From NCBI RefSeq assembly GCF_019175285.1, contig NC_056525.1, forward strand, positions 120,402,931 through 120,466,930: a stretch of 64,000 nt of DNA. Direction: 5' to 3'. The notes beneath the pieces are model-generated. The model was not told the origin of the DNA. It was given only the letters and a program-made list of their open reading frames with translations, and made no database searches. The stretch comes from Sceloporus undulatus. Lineage: Eukaryota > Chordata > Lepidosauria > Squamata > Phrynosomatidae. The first letter of the stretch is position 1, and every line of letters starts with the position of its first letter. Made by a program: the position numbers and the translations under genes. Shown one piece after another: positions 52,178 through 63,372 of the stretch.

Positions 52178-55100
52178 GCGCTGTAAATTTACTACCCCAA
52201 CAGGTATCATCATGCTGCTTCCAGAGGCTGCTGTACCGTAAAAATATAGAGAGTGAATGAAGATGGGGATGGGGGGAGGATGAAGTAAACAAACAGCTGT
52301 AGAACATGGTGTTTATGTGCCTCACAGGTAAAGATGAAACTATGCTCTCTGTTACCATGGCAAACATAAACCATGATGTGGAGCAATGCCAACATGGGGG
52401 TGCTGCATTGCTAAAGTTAAATATTGTATGAACAAGTATTACCTGAGCTGGCTGGAAGAGATGGAGACCATGGAGTACCTTCAAAAAGAGAGTAGAGTGA
52501 AGTCTCCTGGTGGCCCACTGAAGGAGTGACCTCTGTTTTTGTGCTGGCATTTAGGTTTTTCCCATAAACCTCATTGAACATGCTGTTTGGATATCTTTCC
52601 TGCAGGAGACAGAGAGGTTAAACGGGAATCTGAGACACACTCCAATACATTACTGCAATGGTAGGAGAAATCAGTTTTGCTTGTGCCCAATGACTCAATG
52701 GCCAGATCAGAAAACATTTACTTCAGCTGGCAAACAAATAAATTTTCAGCTCTCACATCAATGATGTCTAAATCCAACACTCTACCCAAGTCATTTCCAA
52801 TGTTGTATGTGAAGGCAAACCAGAACTCCTACCACGCCATGAGAAACAAGCATTTAAAAACAGGATGTTTGTAAACCTCAAGGACTCACCTTGAGAAGAG
52901 GTTCTTTGTTGCACCTCTATACCTTCCACTGGTCTGGTTTAACTGCTTGGAAGTCATTCTCTCCTGGGAGTGGGGAGAATTCCACCACATCTCTGCACTG
53001 GGTGTGACTGAGTCACTCAAACACCCACAGTACAAAGATGCAGCAGAATTATCTGTCCCTAAAAGGTACACCTAGGACAGTAATATTCACACAGAAATAT
53101 AAGGAATGGTCTCCTATAAAAGCAAGCAGTTCTTTTTCTTACCCGTATTAAGACTGAAGATAACCTAAAATATTAATTTGCCTATCAAGAGCCAAGGGAG
53201 AAAGACGGTATATAAATGAAGGAAAGGAAAGGAATAAGAAAATCCTGTTTTTACTCTGTACAGCATAGTGGCATTTAGACTTGGAAGTTCCTCTTGACAA
53301 ACACTAGAATTAAGACATCCAGTTCAACATGCATACACTATCCTTTTGAAGGCCAAATTACATAAGCAACCGCCAAAACAAACAAACAAAAAACCCACCC
53401 AATGTGATTGCCAGATGAGACCAATATAACCCACAGTATAAAATGTGAAGGTAGTCAAAACAAAACCTTCAGCTGTTTTTGCACATAGAGATCTAACATG
53501 TTCTAGCCTAGAATCACCTGCATTACTCAGAGGCTGTTTAGATTGATCTAAAGAGGAGCAACCCCAGGTTCTACCTGCAAGTGAGCTGAAGCAATTGAGT
53601 TCATGCACAGGTATGTATTTTTAAAGACTTCTCTAAGAAGTATGACCTATAAAAAAATTAACATAAGAACCCATGGCCTTATCCATCAGGAAAAGATTTA
53701 AAAGGTGTTTTCAGTTAATTACCTGATTAAGAGAGAAGCCTGTGAGGGACAGGAAAGATGGTGACTGAGACATCAGATCTGATGGTTTATCTAGCAGCGA
53801 TTTCTTCAGAAAATCAGAGAAAGAAAAGACAGCATTAGGCATTGTAATCCACTAATGATTGAGATGACTCTTTTACATGAAACCAGTGCACTCATAACTG
53901 TCACTAAAGTGCCCAAAAGAGTGTTGAGAGCAGGAAATATAGTAAATATTTTGCATGGCAATACAGATGCTCAATTTACATGATTTCTATATGCTCAGTT
54001 CATCTTATAAGAAATGTGGTGGCTTCTGAATATGCATTGGTCAGTAAGGCAATATAAATATCCAAATGCTGAACTATTAAGTCATACTATCATGATTCAG
54101 GAGCAATTCACATGTTGCTTAGAATTCAAGGTGGGAAACAAATGCAATAAATAAATACATCCTCTCAGCATAGGCCATTTATACTGTATCTCCAAATCTC
54201 AACTTGTTTGATCCATCTCATGCTCTTTGAAATGAAAAAAATCATTAAATCATATATCACTTTTAGTGTCTTATTCTTTTAAAAAACGAAGCTACTTTTG
54301 CTTTATTTTTATTTCTATCAATCAAACATAATTAATAGCAATAAAAATGGCAATAAAAATAGATACCCCTCTATACAACTCCATAGATAACTTTGCATTA
54401 ATCGCCCCACCCACAAAGTGCCCCACTCATTGAGTTGGACCCAGAGTTGCATAGAAGAAGAACTCCGAGAACTGGATGCATTCATAGTTGAAAAAAGTTT
54501 CTGCCAATTATCCTCAGCTAGGTTTCCTTCATGTGCCCCAAAACTATTACATTCCATTGAGGGAATCTTTCAGACTAATGTGTAAAACGGTGCTGGGGAG
54601 ATGAAAAATGTGTGATTATCACTGCCCTACTGCCTTCTTCCAGCTGTAAGGCTCTGCTGGCTCCTAGTTCCCTCTGCTACCACAAGAATCCATTGTGTTT
54701 TTAGTAGGGCAGCTCTGGATCCAACCTGTAACCTCTCACTGTCTTATATCTACATACCATCCTATATGTTGCAGTTACTGAAAGCCAGAGCATGCCTCTA
54801 ACCCAATTTATGAGGGCTAATTTAAGTAAGTAAAAAACCACAAACTCCTGTTAGTGATGTCTATGGTAGCCATAATACTAAAAAAATCTCTTTGTTTCTG
54901 TGGTAATCCCAAACACAGATGCTGTCCTTGCCTGCATCGCATCCCTGGTGACAGCCAGCACTGACGTGGAGCAGCTCATGGGCTTTGGCCATCCCATTAG
55001 GCAGAGGTATTCTTCAAGCTGTCTCCACATGAGAGCTGTAATACTTTTCACAACTTCACAGAGATTTTGACTTCTAGTTTCCTATAAACCACTGGACCCA

Positions 55101-58100
55101 CTCATGTTAATTCTCCCAGCAAGCTGTGATAAAGTTCAGCCTGGAGAAGGAGGTGACATGCCAAATAGTAGGAAAAGGGACACCTCAAGGACTGCTATCT
55201 TCCATGATAAAGTGTGCAAGACTAACACTCTGGGGACTAAAACAGTCACATTTTCACAATACATGTGATCATACTCTGGGGTTAAATCTGTGAAAACATT
55301 TGGAAAATCAAGCTTTGAATTTTCATCCAAGTATCAAAAAATTTGCTCTCCTATGCTGTTATCAGACCTATTCTGTTTGGCTTTTGAAATAAAAGCAAGG
55401 AAGCCTCTTATCTATGACTGTTTTCTCACCCCAACCCAAGAGCAAAATCTAATATACTTCTCCTCTTGTCATACAAGTGCACAAATACCATACAATGCAC
55501 AACTTCAACATCTGACAGTCTGTTTTTCAAACTCATATAATTTTCTCATTAATGCCAACGCATCACACGTAATGAATTACTTTCTTGGAGAATATGTCTA
55601 TCAATAATTAATTTTTCTTTAAGTGCAGAGAAGTATACTCTTGAATACCAGACAGTGGGGATAGGAAAACTGTGGACTACCAGAGGTATCTAGGGTTTTG
55701 TTGTTGCAGAAATAGGGGTCCTTCATCTGATACAGAAAGGCAGTTCTTAGCACAAGCAGGTGAGTTTTTAAAGACATCTCAGGCATCCACAGGGGGATAA
55801 GTGGATTGTTTGTGTGGATGCTGCAAGGTAATGCTCAAGCAACTTTGTGAATTTCTCAAAAGAGAGAACAGATGACATGTACACACCCTATGATCTTTAT
55901 GATGTGAGATGTACAAGAACACCACTTCACATCATCAAAACTCACTAAGTATGTGCAAAACTAAAAGTTAACTTCTCTTTTCTAACCTCTGACTTTCTCT
56001 TTAGATGCTGGTTTGTTCATCCATACTCTGATACACTCTAAAGAAGAGAGCCTATATAGTTTTGCACAAGACAGATATAAAACTTGAGTTCTCAGCAAGC
56101 CAAGAGATAAAGATTTGGGCCACCTAAAGTCCCAATGTTCTCACTTTGAGATTGTGACTCCTTAAAAGGTCTGTGGCAGGAACATGTGCAGCTGCAAAAG
56201 CTCTCCTGCTGCTTCCACTCATCAGTGAACCTTGAAAATTAAGTGAACCTTGAAAATTAAGATGGCCCATTAATGTGTAGAGGGGCAGAGGAGAGCCAAT
56301 GTTAGGTGGGGGGAATATCATAATGGCCCTCTGGTCAGCAAGTAACAACCCTAGGATCAATAAAGTATTACAACAGCATTAAATCTGCTTCCACACACCC
56401 ACCCCAGCAGATCTCCATTATCCTGACCCTATAAGCTCTTCCTGTATTTCATTTTCCCAAAAAGGTTTAGCAAGGGACACGGATTTGACATATCCTATTG
56501 CCCTTGCAGGAAATAAAAAGAAAAAAGATATGCCAAAATTAGAGGGAGAAGCAGCAGAATTAAGTCAAATACATACAAAGAGGCTTCGTCCAGGAAGAGA
56601 GGCGAGAGGCCCCAGCAGAGCTGGGTAAAGATCAGGAGGATTAGAGAAAATCAGCTCTTCCTCCTCCTCCAAGGCAGCCAGACTCTTTAACAGGTCCGGA
56701 GGAAGCAGAGGGGAGCTCTTGGGGTCCTAGTGACAGAAAGGAGCACAGTGAGATGTAGCAAGGAAAGAAAAGAAAGCAAGAAAACCAGCAGGTAAAAGCA
56801 AGGAGGCTGCAGGAACAGAAAGGTGCCCAAAGAAGCAAAAGGAATGCAAGGCAGGCTAATATACAAGAAAAGAGAATGCAAGGACAGATATGCCAGCATG
56901 CAAAAGTGGCACATAAAGGTAAAGGAGCAGGACAAGAAAAAATGCAAGGAGAGAAAAGAGAAAGTTGAGGCAAACAAACTTAAATTGTTCTCTTATGCTC
57001 TAGGAGTTATTCTTCTTCCCCGTTAAGTAGGAATTTACAGATGGCAAAAAAACCAACCAAACAAAAAATCACCCAGCGATCTATACTTATAGAGAATGCA
57101 GCCACTATCACCACCCTTAGTAACATGAACAAACTAAGGCATTTTGTTATTTAGTTACCTAGTATCTTGGTAGTTTTGCATGTAGAAAAAAGAATGCAGT
57201 GTACCCTATATTCATAGCTGGTTGAATTAGTGGTACATTTTACCTGCACAGAGTCTGAACCCTTTAAACATTTCCATTTAAACATTGTTAGATACTGTGC
57301 AGCATGCCAGTTTGAACAGGATCAGAGCTTTTGCTCCTTTCATAGAGCTTGGCCCATCCTCATCCCTACTACTTTTTTCACTTGTTTCCCACTGTTCAGC
57401 ATTTAAATAAAATAAAAATAATTTTTTAATTTGTATCCCGCCTTTCTGCTACAGGTCAATCAAAGCGGCATTTCTCTTCTAATGACTCAAGTCTGCAGTA
57501 GCTGGGATAAAGTCCATATTGAGGGTTAGTAAAACTAACCTAAGAATACATGAATATCCATTCACATAAGATATTATTGTTTGGCCTCCCTCTTCCAAGA
57601 CAAACCAGGGCTCCCTCAGTTCTGTAGTAGTAGTTATTAAAGGCCCTTGAGTGAAGCTATGGTGACCCTGTGGATGAGATTTTCAAGACCTCCTGTCCTC
57701 CACTGCTCTACTTAGGCCTTGTATATTCAGGCCTTTGACCTCCGTGATTGAGTCAAAGCATTTGGCATGCAATCTTCCTCTTTCTACTGCCTTCTAATTC
57801 CCCTAGCATTACTGTCTCTTGTAATGAGTCATGCATGTGACCAAAGTATGATACAGTATTCTCATTTTTGTCATCTTGGCTTTCAAGGGGAGTTCAGGCT
57901 TGATCTGGTCCAGAGCCCAATTGTTTGTCCTTTTGGCTGTTCACAATATCCTCAGCACTCTTCTCCAGCACCACATCTCAAATGAGTTGATTTTCTTTTT
58001 GTCTACATTCTTCACTGTCCAGCTCTCACATCCATACATGGTGATGGGGAATACGATGGCTTGGACGATTCTAACTTTAGTGCTCAGCTATATATCTTTG

Positions 58101-61100
58101 CACTTTAGGATCTTGTCTAGTCCTTTCATAGCTGCCCTTTCCATTCCTAGCCTTCTTCTAATTTCTTGACTGCAGTCTCTTTTCTGATCAATATTTGAGC
58201 CAAGATACAGGAAATATTTGACTGTTTTGATTTCATCATTATCTAGACTGAATTTATGTAGATCCTCTTGGTTATTATTTTTGTTTTCTTATTTTTCAGC
58301 AGTAAGCCTGCCTTTGCACTTTATTTTTTAACTTTCCTTAGTAATTGTTCCAAGTCTCTGATATTTTCCACTAGTATGGTAGAAGGTAGTCGAAAGAGAG
58401 GAAGACTATGCCAGATAGTTAGGGAGACCACGGGCCTGAACCTACAGGACCTGAGCAGAGAGGTAGCGGATTGGGGGATTGGAGATACCTCATTCTCAGG
58501 GACACAAGTCCAGGTTGACTTGAAGGAAGCAAACAACAACAGTATGGTGTCACCTGCATATCTCAGATTGTTGCTGTTTGTTTTCGCTATCTTCACTCCT
58601 CCTCCTTCTGAGTCCAAACCTGCTCTTTGTAAGATATTTTTTGCACACAAGTTGTACAGGTAAGGTGACAGAATGCATTCTTGCCTGATCCCTTGCCAAA
58701 TGAGAACCATTCTGTTTCTCCTTTTTCTGTTCTCACAGGAGTTGCTTGTCCTAATTACAGATTCCTCATCAGGACTATCAAATGTAGTGGCACTCCCAAT
58801 TCTTTAAGAGCATACCATAGCTTTTTGTGGTCTAGCTGATTTTCTTCAGGAATTCTTTGTTGCGTGCCATTAACCATTGTATGTTTGCAATATGGTCCCT
58901 ACTGCCTCTTCCTTTCCTGAATCCTGCTTGCACCTCTAGGATTTCTCTCTTCATATATGATTGGAGTATATGCTGTAGAATTTGGAGCATAATTTTGCTT
59001 GCATGGGAAATTAACATTACGGTCCTATAGTTGTTGCAGTCTTCTGTGTTCCCTTTTTATTTTAGATGGGGATGTATATTGATCTTTTCCAGTCAGTGGG
59101 CCACAGTAGTATCTTTTTAAAATGTCCTAGTGGACACCTGTACACAAGTACCAATGAAGAAAATAAGATAACTGACTCCCTAACTCTGTTTTCTTACAAG
59201 TACTAACACACAACAACTGCACTCCTGGTTTGGTCTACAATTATAAGGAGAGATTAAGTGCAGTACAACAAATTGTGATGACGTACAAGTGGCAAAGATA
59301 TGACAGAGCAAAAAGGTGCCAAAAAACAAGGAAGCTGTTTGTATCTATCTTCTACTGTTAGATGGAACCACTTATCAGGGCTATTTTTATGGCCACCTTG
59401 TGCCACAATGGGGTTCCTAGTGTATACAGAAATGAAAATGATATCAGGGCTTTTGGGGGTGACTTGCTGATAATTTTTTTTTGTTTTTTTTACATACTTG
59501 TGTGGCTTGATAACTTCCATGCACCTGAAACTGTAAACATGTGCAAGCAAATGAGTAAATGCATCAGTTGTTGCTTGCTGCATGCTTCCAGCTCCAATGT
59601 TAGGTCAAGGCCACTCCTAATGTTTTTGTCTATTTTTAAAAACAAGAGTCATGCTAAATTCTTCAATCTCTGGACTGCCCACTCATGTGGAGGCACACAC
59701 ATAGGGCAGGTAGGTGTGCCTCCCCTATCCAACTTCTTTCAAAATAAGTTTGGCGGTCTCTTGTCCAAAGAATCCTAACAATTCATGCTAAGCAAGCTTC
59801 AGTCATGTCTTACATCTGTATGGAAGGTTTTGCTTTACCAGTGCAGTCAGATTGTATTCAACTTTTCACCTGAGAAGTATCTAACAATTTCTTAACTCCT
59901 ACAGGAAAGTTGTGATAAAACTTGAGAGCCTCTGTATTATATTGATATGTAAAGTTCTGGAACAAATTCATGCTTCGGGTCCATATTTTCAACTTCCACA
60001 AGACGGTGCTCTTTCCCTGTCCTCTTGCTAAGATGATACACCCAACACAGCATTCCAGTTATAAGAAGACAAAGATTTGAGGAGGCAGATCGTAAAAATA
60101 TTTAAAACTCAATTGAAACACTCATCATTAAATAGCAAAAAAGCAGAATTCTTTGATGATATATAGGCCTGTTACAGACAGCCAAAATAAAGCTGCTTCG
60201 AGTCACAGTGGAGGTATGGTGTTTCAATGATGCATGCGTCCTAAGAGTCCAGAAGCCACACCAAAGACACACTCCAGTCCTTAGGGCTGGAGCGTGGCTT
60301 TGGTGCGACTTCTGGACTCTTAAGACGCATGCATCATTGAAACACCAAACCTCCACTGTGACTCGAAGCAGTTTTATTTTGGCTGTCTGTAACAGGCCAT
60401 AGTTTTTCTTTAAGAAACAAACCATACTATATACGTAAGTACAATATGCCCTTTCTCAGCATAGCTGTAGAAGCAGCAAGGGGATCATGGCTGCAGTTTT
60501 ATTGGGAAAGAAAGGATGCAGCTGTGGCCCTAATAACTGAGCAACCATCTACCCTGTAGACAATGCAGGGGCTTTCCTGTCTACAGCTTCACCTCTTGAG
60601 TATTTGCAGTGAGACTGACAAGTTGTACTGCAATTAACTCGAACTGTCAGAAATCGAGAAGTGGGAGTTTCTGTGGCTTGGAAACAGGCCTGCAAAAGTT
60701 TGATAACCTGTTTTTGGCTCATTCCTAGCAAAAGCAATATTATCAAAACAAGCCAGTCCATTTGGAGTTTGATTTATTTTTAAAAGCCAAGAGGCTTAGT
60801 ACTTTTTGTACATATGTATAGGACAATAAGCCATTTAACAGTTTATAACTATTGCTAGTGGGTAGAACCAAGAAGTCAGAAAAGTAAGTGCTTCTTATTC
60901 ATGATTCTTGGAATATGGCAGGGAAATGGTTAGCCCACACACCTGTACTAATACCTCCTCCTGCCCAAAGCTAGTACAAACTGATCCATTTGAAATGAAT
61001 TTTGAGGACAGAGGGAACTATTGCCTAACCATACTTTGTCTGAAGCTCACCAGCTAAGTAAATGATTTACCTCAAAACCCATCCTAGACACAGGATCCTG

Positions 61101-63104
61101 CTCTGGGCGGAAGACTCCTTGCTGACGCTTCCCTCTGCGGTCCATGTTTGCTTGCTGCTGTGCCATCACAACACGGTTATCAGTCATGCCATAGGAGTCC
61201 CAGTAAAATTCTGGCACTTTGACCTCTGAGGGATTCTGGTTATATGGCTCCATGGGGAAAGGCTTCATTTTCTTCTCTAGAGGTTGCTGCTGTTGCAGGA
61301 GGGGAGGCTGCAATGACTGTTCAAACAGTTTGAGGGGATCCTGGCCCTGAAGATAGTAGGGCTGCTTCACAGGCATGATCTTCCCCAATGGGCCTTGGAC
61401 CTGAGGAGAGTTCCAGAGCTGCTTGGAGGAGTCTGCCTGGGAATACTATGAACAAAGACAGCAGAGTATTCAACTTAACAAACTGGAGAGCCGCAGAAAA
61501 AAATAACTCTTTGGAGTTTCCAGCCACAAAGAGACTCACATGAAAAATGTCATACTTATCATATTTCCTGCAAAAGTAATACAGTCGGTCCTTCTTATAC
61601 ACGGATTTTTTATACACAGATTCAAGCATCCACGGTTTGAAAATGTTCAAAAAAAGGTATAAATTTCAAATACCAAACCTTGATTTTCTATTTTTTATAA
61701 GGGACACCATTTTGCTATGTCATTATATTTAATGGGGCTTGAGCATACATTTTGTTATACATGGGGGATCTGGGAACCAAAGCCCAGTTTATAACAAGGG
61801 TCCACTGTATGTGATTTTACTCTTCTACATCACAGCTGACCAAATGGGAGAACGTTCTGATTTAATAAATACATTCCTCAGGAGTAAAGAACAGAAAAAT
61901 ACTTCTTTGCTTTTCTCTATGAGTCTATTATCTATCATAAGAGTATGTGCACCTCATCTCCATATCTGCCCGAGACCATTCTGTTCTGCTAAGCAAAATC
62001 CTCCAATATATGGCTTTCTTTTTGAGTTCAAAGTTCGGAAGACCTTACAATCATAAAAATATCATTTTTCAACATGAACAGAAAAAGATTCTATGCAGAA
62101 ACATTTGCAATCCCACAGTCTGAAAAGCTGCACTGGCCAAAACTCCTTTATCATTGCAAGCTGTAAATTAATAATAGGTTAACATTTGTATAGTGCCTTC
62201 AAGTGTTCCAGGTGCTTCACAGGCATAATCTAGCAACAGTCCTTACTACCCACATCATGTAAGGAAAGTTGGTATTATTAAAAAGAGGGGGAAAAAAACT
62301 AATATAAAACAGGCTGGCTATTGCAGACTTAAAAAAGCTTTAGCAAAGGCTTGTATTAAAGTAAAAAATTTAAAATTATTGTGTTAAGAGCTTTTAGGTA
62401 CAGTATATAAAAGGCACACAAATATAATTAATAACAGTGCCTGACATTGCCCTTCTGTCCTTCCCTTGTAACTATGTTTCTAGTTTGGCAAACATATTCA
62501 GACTGTACCTTCTTTCAACAACTCCTTTTCTGTTTGTAACTTTCCATTGTGAAGCATGCAAAAAACCCAATACTAGAATCAAAGTGAACCATATATGAAC
62601 ACAGAACCAATACTTTCCAAATCAAGACTCTGATTATTCTACACTAGTCTAGATTCTGGGTCTCCTATTACACCCCTGCCATTTGAAGGTTTAGTCTGAC
62701 AAAGCTCACCTGCTGGAATCCCGAGTGGTGTGGAGGACTCTTTCCTAAGGCCTGCACAACTTTTGTAGGGGACTGTTGCTGCTGCTGCTGCTGCTGTGCC
62801 AGAGCCTGGACCTGTAACTGGCTTGCAGACTGTGCTGTTGCCTGAGCTGGTAAGGATGCAAGGGACTGTTGAGAAGGGGATGGAGTCTGTTGAAGTCCCT
62901 GGTTCATTGGGCCTGGTCCTGAGGGCCGCTGCTGGCTGTAAGGAATGTGGGATTGCTTCCCAGCTTGCACCTGGTTTCCTGCGGGTGAATGAGCTGCAGG
63001 CTGAAGAAAGGTTCCTGGGACAGAAACACCACCTGGGAAGGTGTATCCTGAGCTCATAGAGAAAGCAACAGGTGGAGGGATAACATAAGCTGGAGGTGGG
63101 AAGC
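48956..63104 (-). CDS. SMG7: SMG7: nonsense-mediated mRNA decay factor, C-terminal part (cut by the window edge)
   Basis: SMG7 binds phosphorylated UPF1 through an N-terminal 14-3-3-like domain (not in this window) and recruits the CCR4-NOT deadenylase through its C-terminal proline-rich region (this part), acting in the cytoplasm and P bodies. Eight coding exons on the minus strand, in transcript order: 63104-62710, 61445-61071, 56726-56577, 53803-53723, 52599-52443, 50425-50255, 50143-49995, 49069-48956. They join in frame to 529 complete residues plus a split first codon. The protein matches human SMG7 from GFPPPAYVIPPPVAFSM to the C-terminus QRGQGAMNPPH. All introns are GT-AG. Low-complexity P/Q/S-rich throughout. 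It is convergent with NCF2, as in human. Confidence 0.96.
49075..49990. other. SMG7 last intron
   Basis: Holds a plus-oriented L2 3' end at 49410-49475 ('gtctcgggtcacagtctggg', 'agaaaggcagcaaataaata'). Otherwise nothing recognised. Confidence 0.5.
49995..50143 (-). CDS. SMG7: SMG7 coding exon, seventh of eight seen
   Basis: AMGGFGLDYLPATSSSSESS, WHPTSTPGGTWSAHGPSIED, SSAVLMESLK. Matches human AMGGFGIDYLSATSSSESSW with a one-serine difference. Acceptor 'ctcttttag', donor gtagga (minus). Confidence 0.97.
50255..50425 (-). CDS. SMG7: SMG7 coding exon, sixth of eight seen
   Basis: DHSTPASQSPHSSNPSSLPS, SPPTHNHNSVPFSNFGPIGT, PDNRDRRVADRWKTDKP. Essentially identical to human. Very high conservation for a low-complexity segment. 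Confidence 0.97.
50430..52120. other. SMG7 intron, nothing recognised
   Basis: 50580-51170 has blocks resembling a decayed retroposon frame ('gaagtggaagctgcactcaa', 'aaattaccaagaacagatgg') but too poor to classify. No exon seen. Confidence 0.4.
52130..52177. repeat. (ATT)n microsatellite
   Basis: An uninterrupted run of about 16 ATT units, 265 bases from the SMG7 exon at 52443. Confidence 0.95.
52443..52599 (-). CDS. SMG7: SMG7 coding exon, fifth of eight seen
   Basis: ERYPNSMFNEVYGKNLNAST, KTEVTPSVGHQETSLYSLFE, GTPWSPSLPASS. Matches human ERYPNNSMFNEVYGKNLTSS, with one Asn fewer and variation in the middle. The tail (SLYSLFEGTPWSPSLPASS) is invariant. Confidence 0.97.
53723..53803 (-). CDS. 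SMG7: SMG7 coding exon, fourth of eight seen, 81 nt
   Basis: KSLLDKPSDLMSQSPSFLSL, TGFSLNQ. Human KSLLEKPSELMSHSSSFLSL. Phase 0/0, so it could be skipped without changing frame. Donor gtaatt, acceptor ttctgaag (minus); the acceptor lacks a good pyrimidine tract. Confidence 0.95.
53805..56570. other. SMG7 intron, nothing clearly recognised
   Basis: Unique-looking. A 19-base tandem direct repeat 'gtgaaccttgaaaattaag' occurs twice at about 56225-56260. No exon or RNA gene is seen. Confidence 0.45.
56577..56726 (-). CDS. SMG7: SMG7 coding exon, third of eight seen, 150-nt cassette candidate
   Basis: DPKSSPLLPPDLLKSLAALE, EEEELIFSNPPDLYPALLGP, LASLPGRSLF. Fifty codons, phase 0/0, with a run of five glutamates. 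From memory this segment is an alternatively used exon in human SMG7. Here it has an intact frame and both splice sites (ctag / gtatgt). Confidence 0.93.
56735..56985 (+). repeat. Purine-rich tract next to an SMG7 exon
   Basis: The plus strand is A/G-rich ('gaaaggagcacagtgagatg', 'gcaaggaaagaaaagaaagc'). On the transcribed minus sense this is a long pyrimidine-rich stretch directly upstream of the 150-nt exon, and may act as an extended polypyrimidine region. Confidence 0.6.
57410..57480 (-). repeat. L2 LINE 3' end fragment
   Basis: 'tttgtatcccgcctttctgc' and 'caatcaaagcggcatttctc' is a diverged L2 3' terminus in reverse. Confidence 0.5.
57625..59090 (-). repeat. BovB (RTE) LINE, 5' truncated, with a nested insertion
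   Basis: On the minus strand the reverse-transcriptase domain is recognisable: ISHASKIMLQILQHILQSYM and VQAGFRKGRGSRDHIANIQW (58832-59017), then GIRQECILSPYLYNLCAKNI and NNLRYAGDTILL (58560-58710). The last is the YADD-box region, here YAGD, so the catalytic box is altered. The 3' part runs to about 57625 with 'gaggtcttgaaaatctcatc' and 'cacagggtcaccatagcttc'. Broken by stops and by the insert at 58381-58540. Antisense-neutral: same strand as SMG7. Confidence 0.9.
58381..58540 (+). mobile_element. BovB/Sauria-SINE 3' tail inserted head-to-head into the BovB copy
   Basis: The insert runs from 'agaaggtagtcgaaagagag' through 'cctacaggacctgagcagag' and 'ggttgacttgaaggaagcaa' to a (caa)n tail. 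AGTATGGT is duplicated on both sides (58373-58380 and 58541-58548). The sequence is the inverted counterpart of the host element's own 3' region at about 57640-57790. Confidence 0.85.
59095..60160. other. SMG7 intron, nothing recognised
   Basis: No exon. Overlapping frames of 109 and 138 codons (59254-59778) on opposite strands have no recognisable domain. Confidence 0.45.
60166..60398. mobile_element. Palindromic MITE, family H, copy 8
   Basis: Ends 'ggcctgttacagacagccaa' and 'ggctgtctgtaacaggcc'. Both arms carry the 'cgagtcacagtggagg' and 'ggtgtttcaatgatgcatgc' variants. ATA flanks both sides (60163-60165 and 60399-60401). Nearly perfect 233-base palindrome. Confidence 0.83.
60405..61065. 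other. SMG7 intron, nothing recognised
   Basis: Unique-looking, no exon before 61071. Confidence 0.45.
61071..61445 (-). CDS. SMG7: SMG7 coding exon, second of eight seen
   Basis: YSQADSSKQLWNSPQVQGPL, GKIMPVKQPYYLQGQDPLKL, then VKVPEFYWDSYGMTDNRVVM and RPEQDPVSRMGFE. 125 codons, phase 0/0. Matches human YQQADASKQLWNPPQVQGPL. The glutamine run is QQQQPLEKK against QQQPLEKK in human. Confidence 0.97.
61580..61809. mobile_element. Tigger-like MITE, TA-flanked
   Basis: TA-CAGTCGGTCCTTCTTATAC at the left and CAAGGGTCCACTG-TA at the right. It is the inverted counterpart of the copy at 15173-15396 ('aagcccagtttataacaagg' against 'gttatacgctggggtt'). Non-autonomous, in an SMG7 intron. Confidence 0.8.
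62165..62290 (-). repeat. MIR/L2-type ancient SINE 3' fragment
   Basis: 'taacatttgtatagtgcctt', 'ccaggtgcttcacaggcata' and 'aaggaaagttggtattatta' follow the reverse complement of MIR-type 3' ends. Confidence 0.5.
62295..62705. other. SMG7 intron, nothing recognised
   Basis: AT-rich, no exon or repeat recognised. Confidence 0.45.
62710..63104 (-). CDS. SMG7: SMG7 coding exon, first of eight seen (P/Q-rich)
   Basis: The G of codon one comes from an upstream exon outside the window; then FPPPAYVIPPPVAFSMSSGY, TFPGGVSVPGTFLQPAAHSP, AGNQVQAGKQSHIPYSQQRP, down to KSPPHHSGFQQ. Matches human closely. The run of eight glutamines in AQQQQQQQQSPTK is longer than the four I recall for human. Acceptor ttgttttag, donor gtgagc (minus). 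Confidence 0.97.
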
Positions 63105-63372
63105 CTAAAACAATAAATAAAAGAATCCACATTAAAACAGGAAATTCTAAAGTAAGATATACTTAAAAGGCCTTTTAGATGTTACTTCCCACCTCTTCTC
63201 CAGGGTTATGTATGGTCACTGTTGACTCCCTCCCCTAATCCTAGTGGATCTCCAGATGTTTTTAGACTCCAGCTCTCTTAATCCTTCACTATTGGCTATG
63301 CTGGCTTTGGCTGATGTGAGCTGTAGACCAAAAACTTCTGCAGGAGCTTGGCTGTCAACTCAAGCTTTAAAG

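Noticed and set aside
58321-59017. A reverse-transcriptase gene
   Set aside because: It is a 5'-truncated BovB LINE with stops, an altered YADD box and an insertion; not an intact gene.
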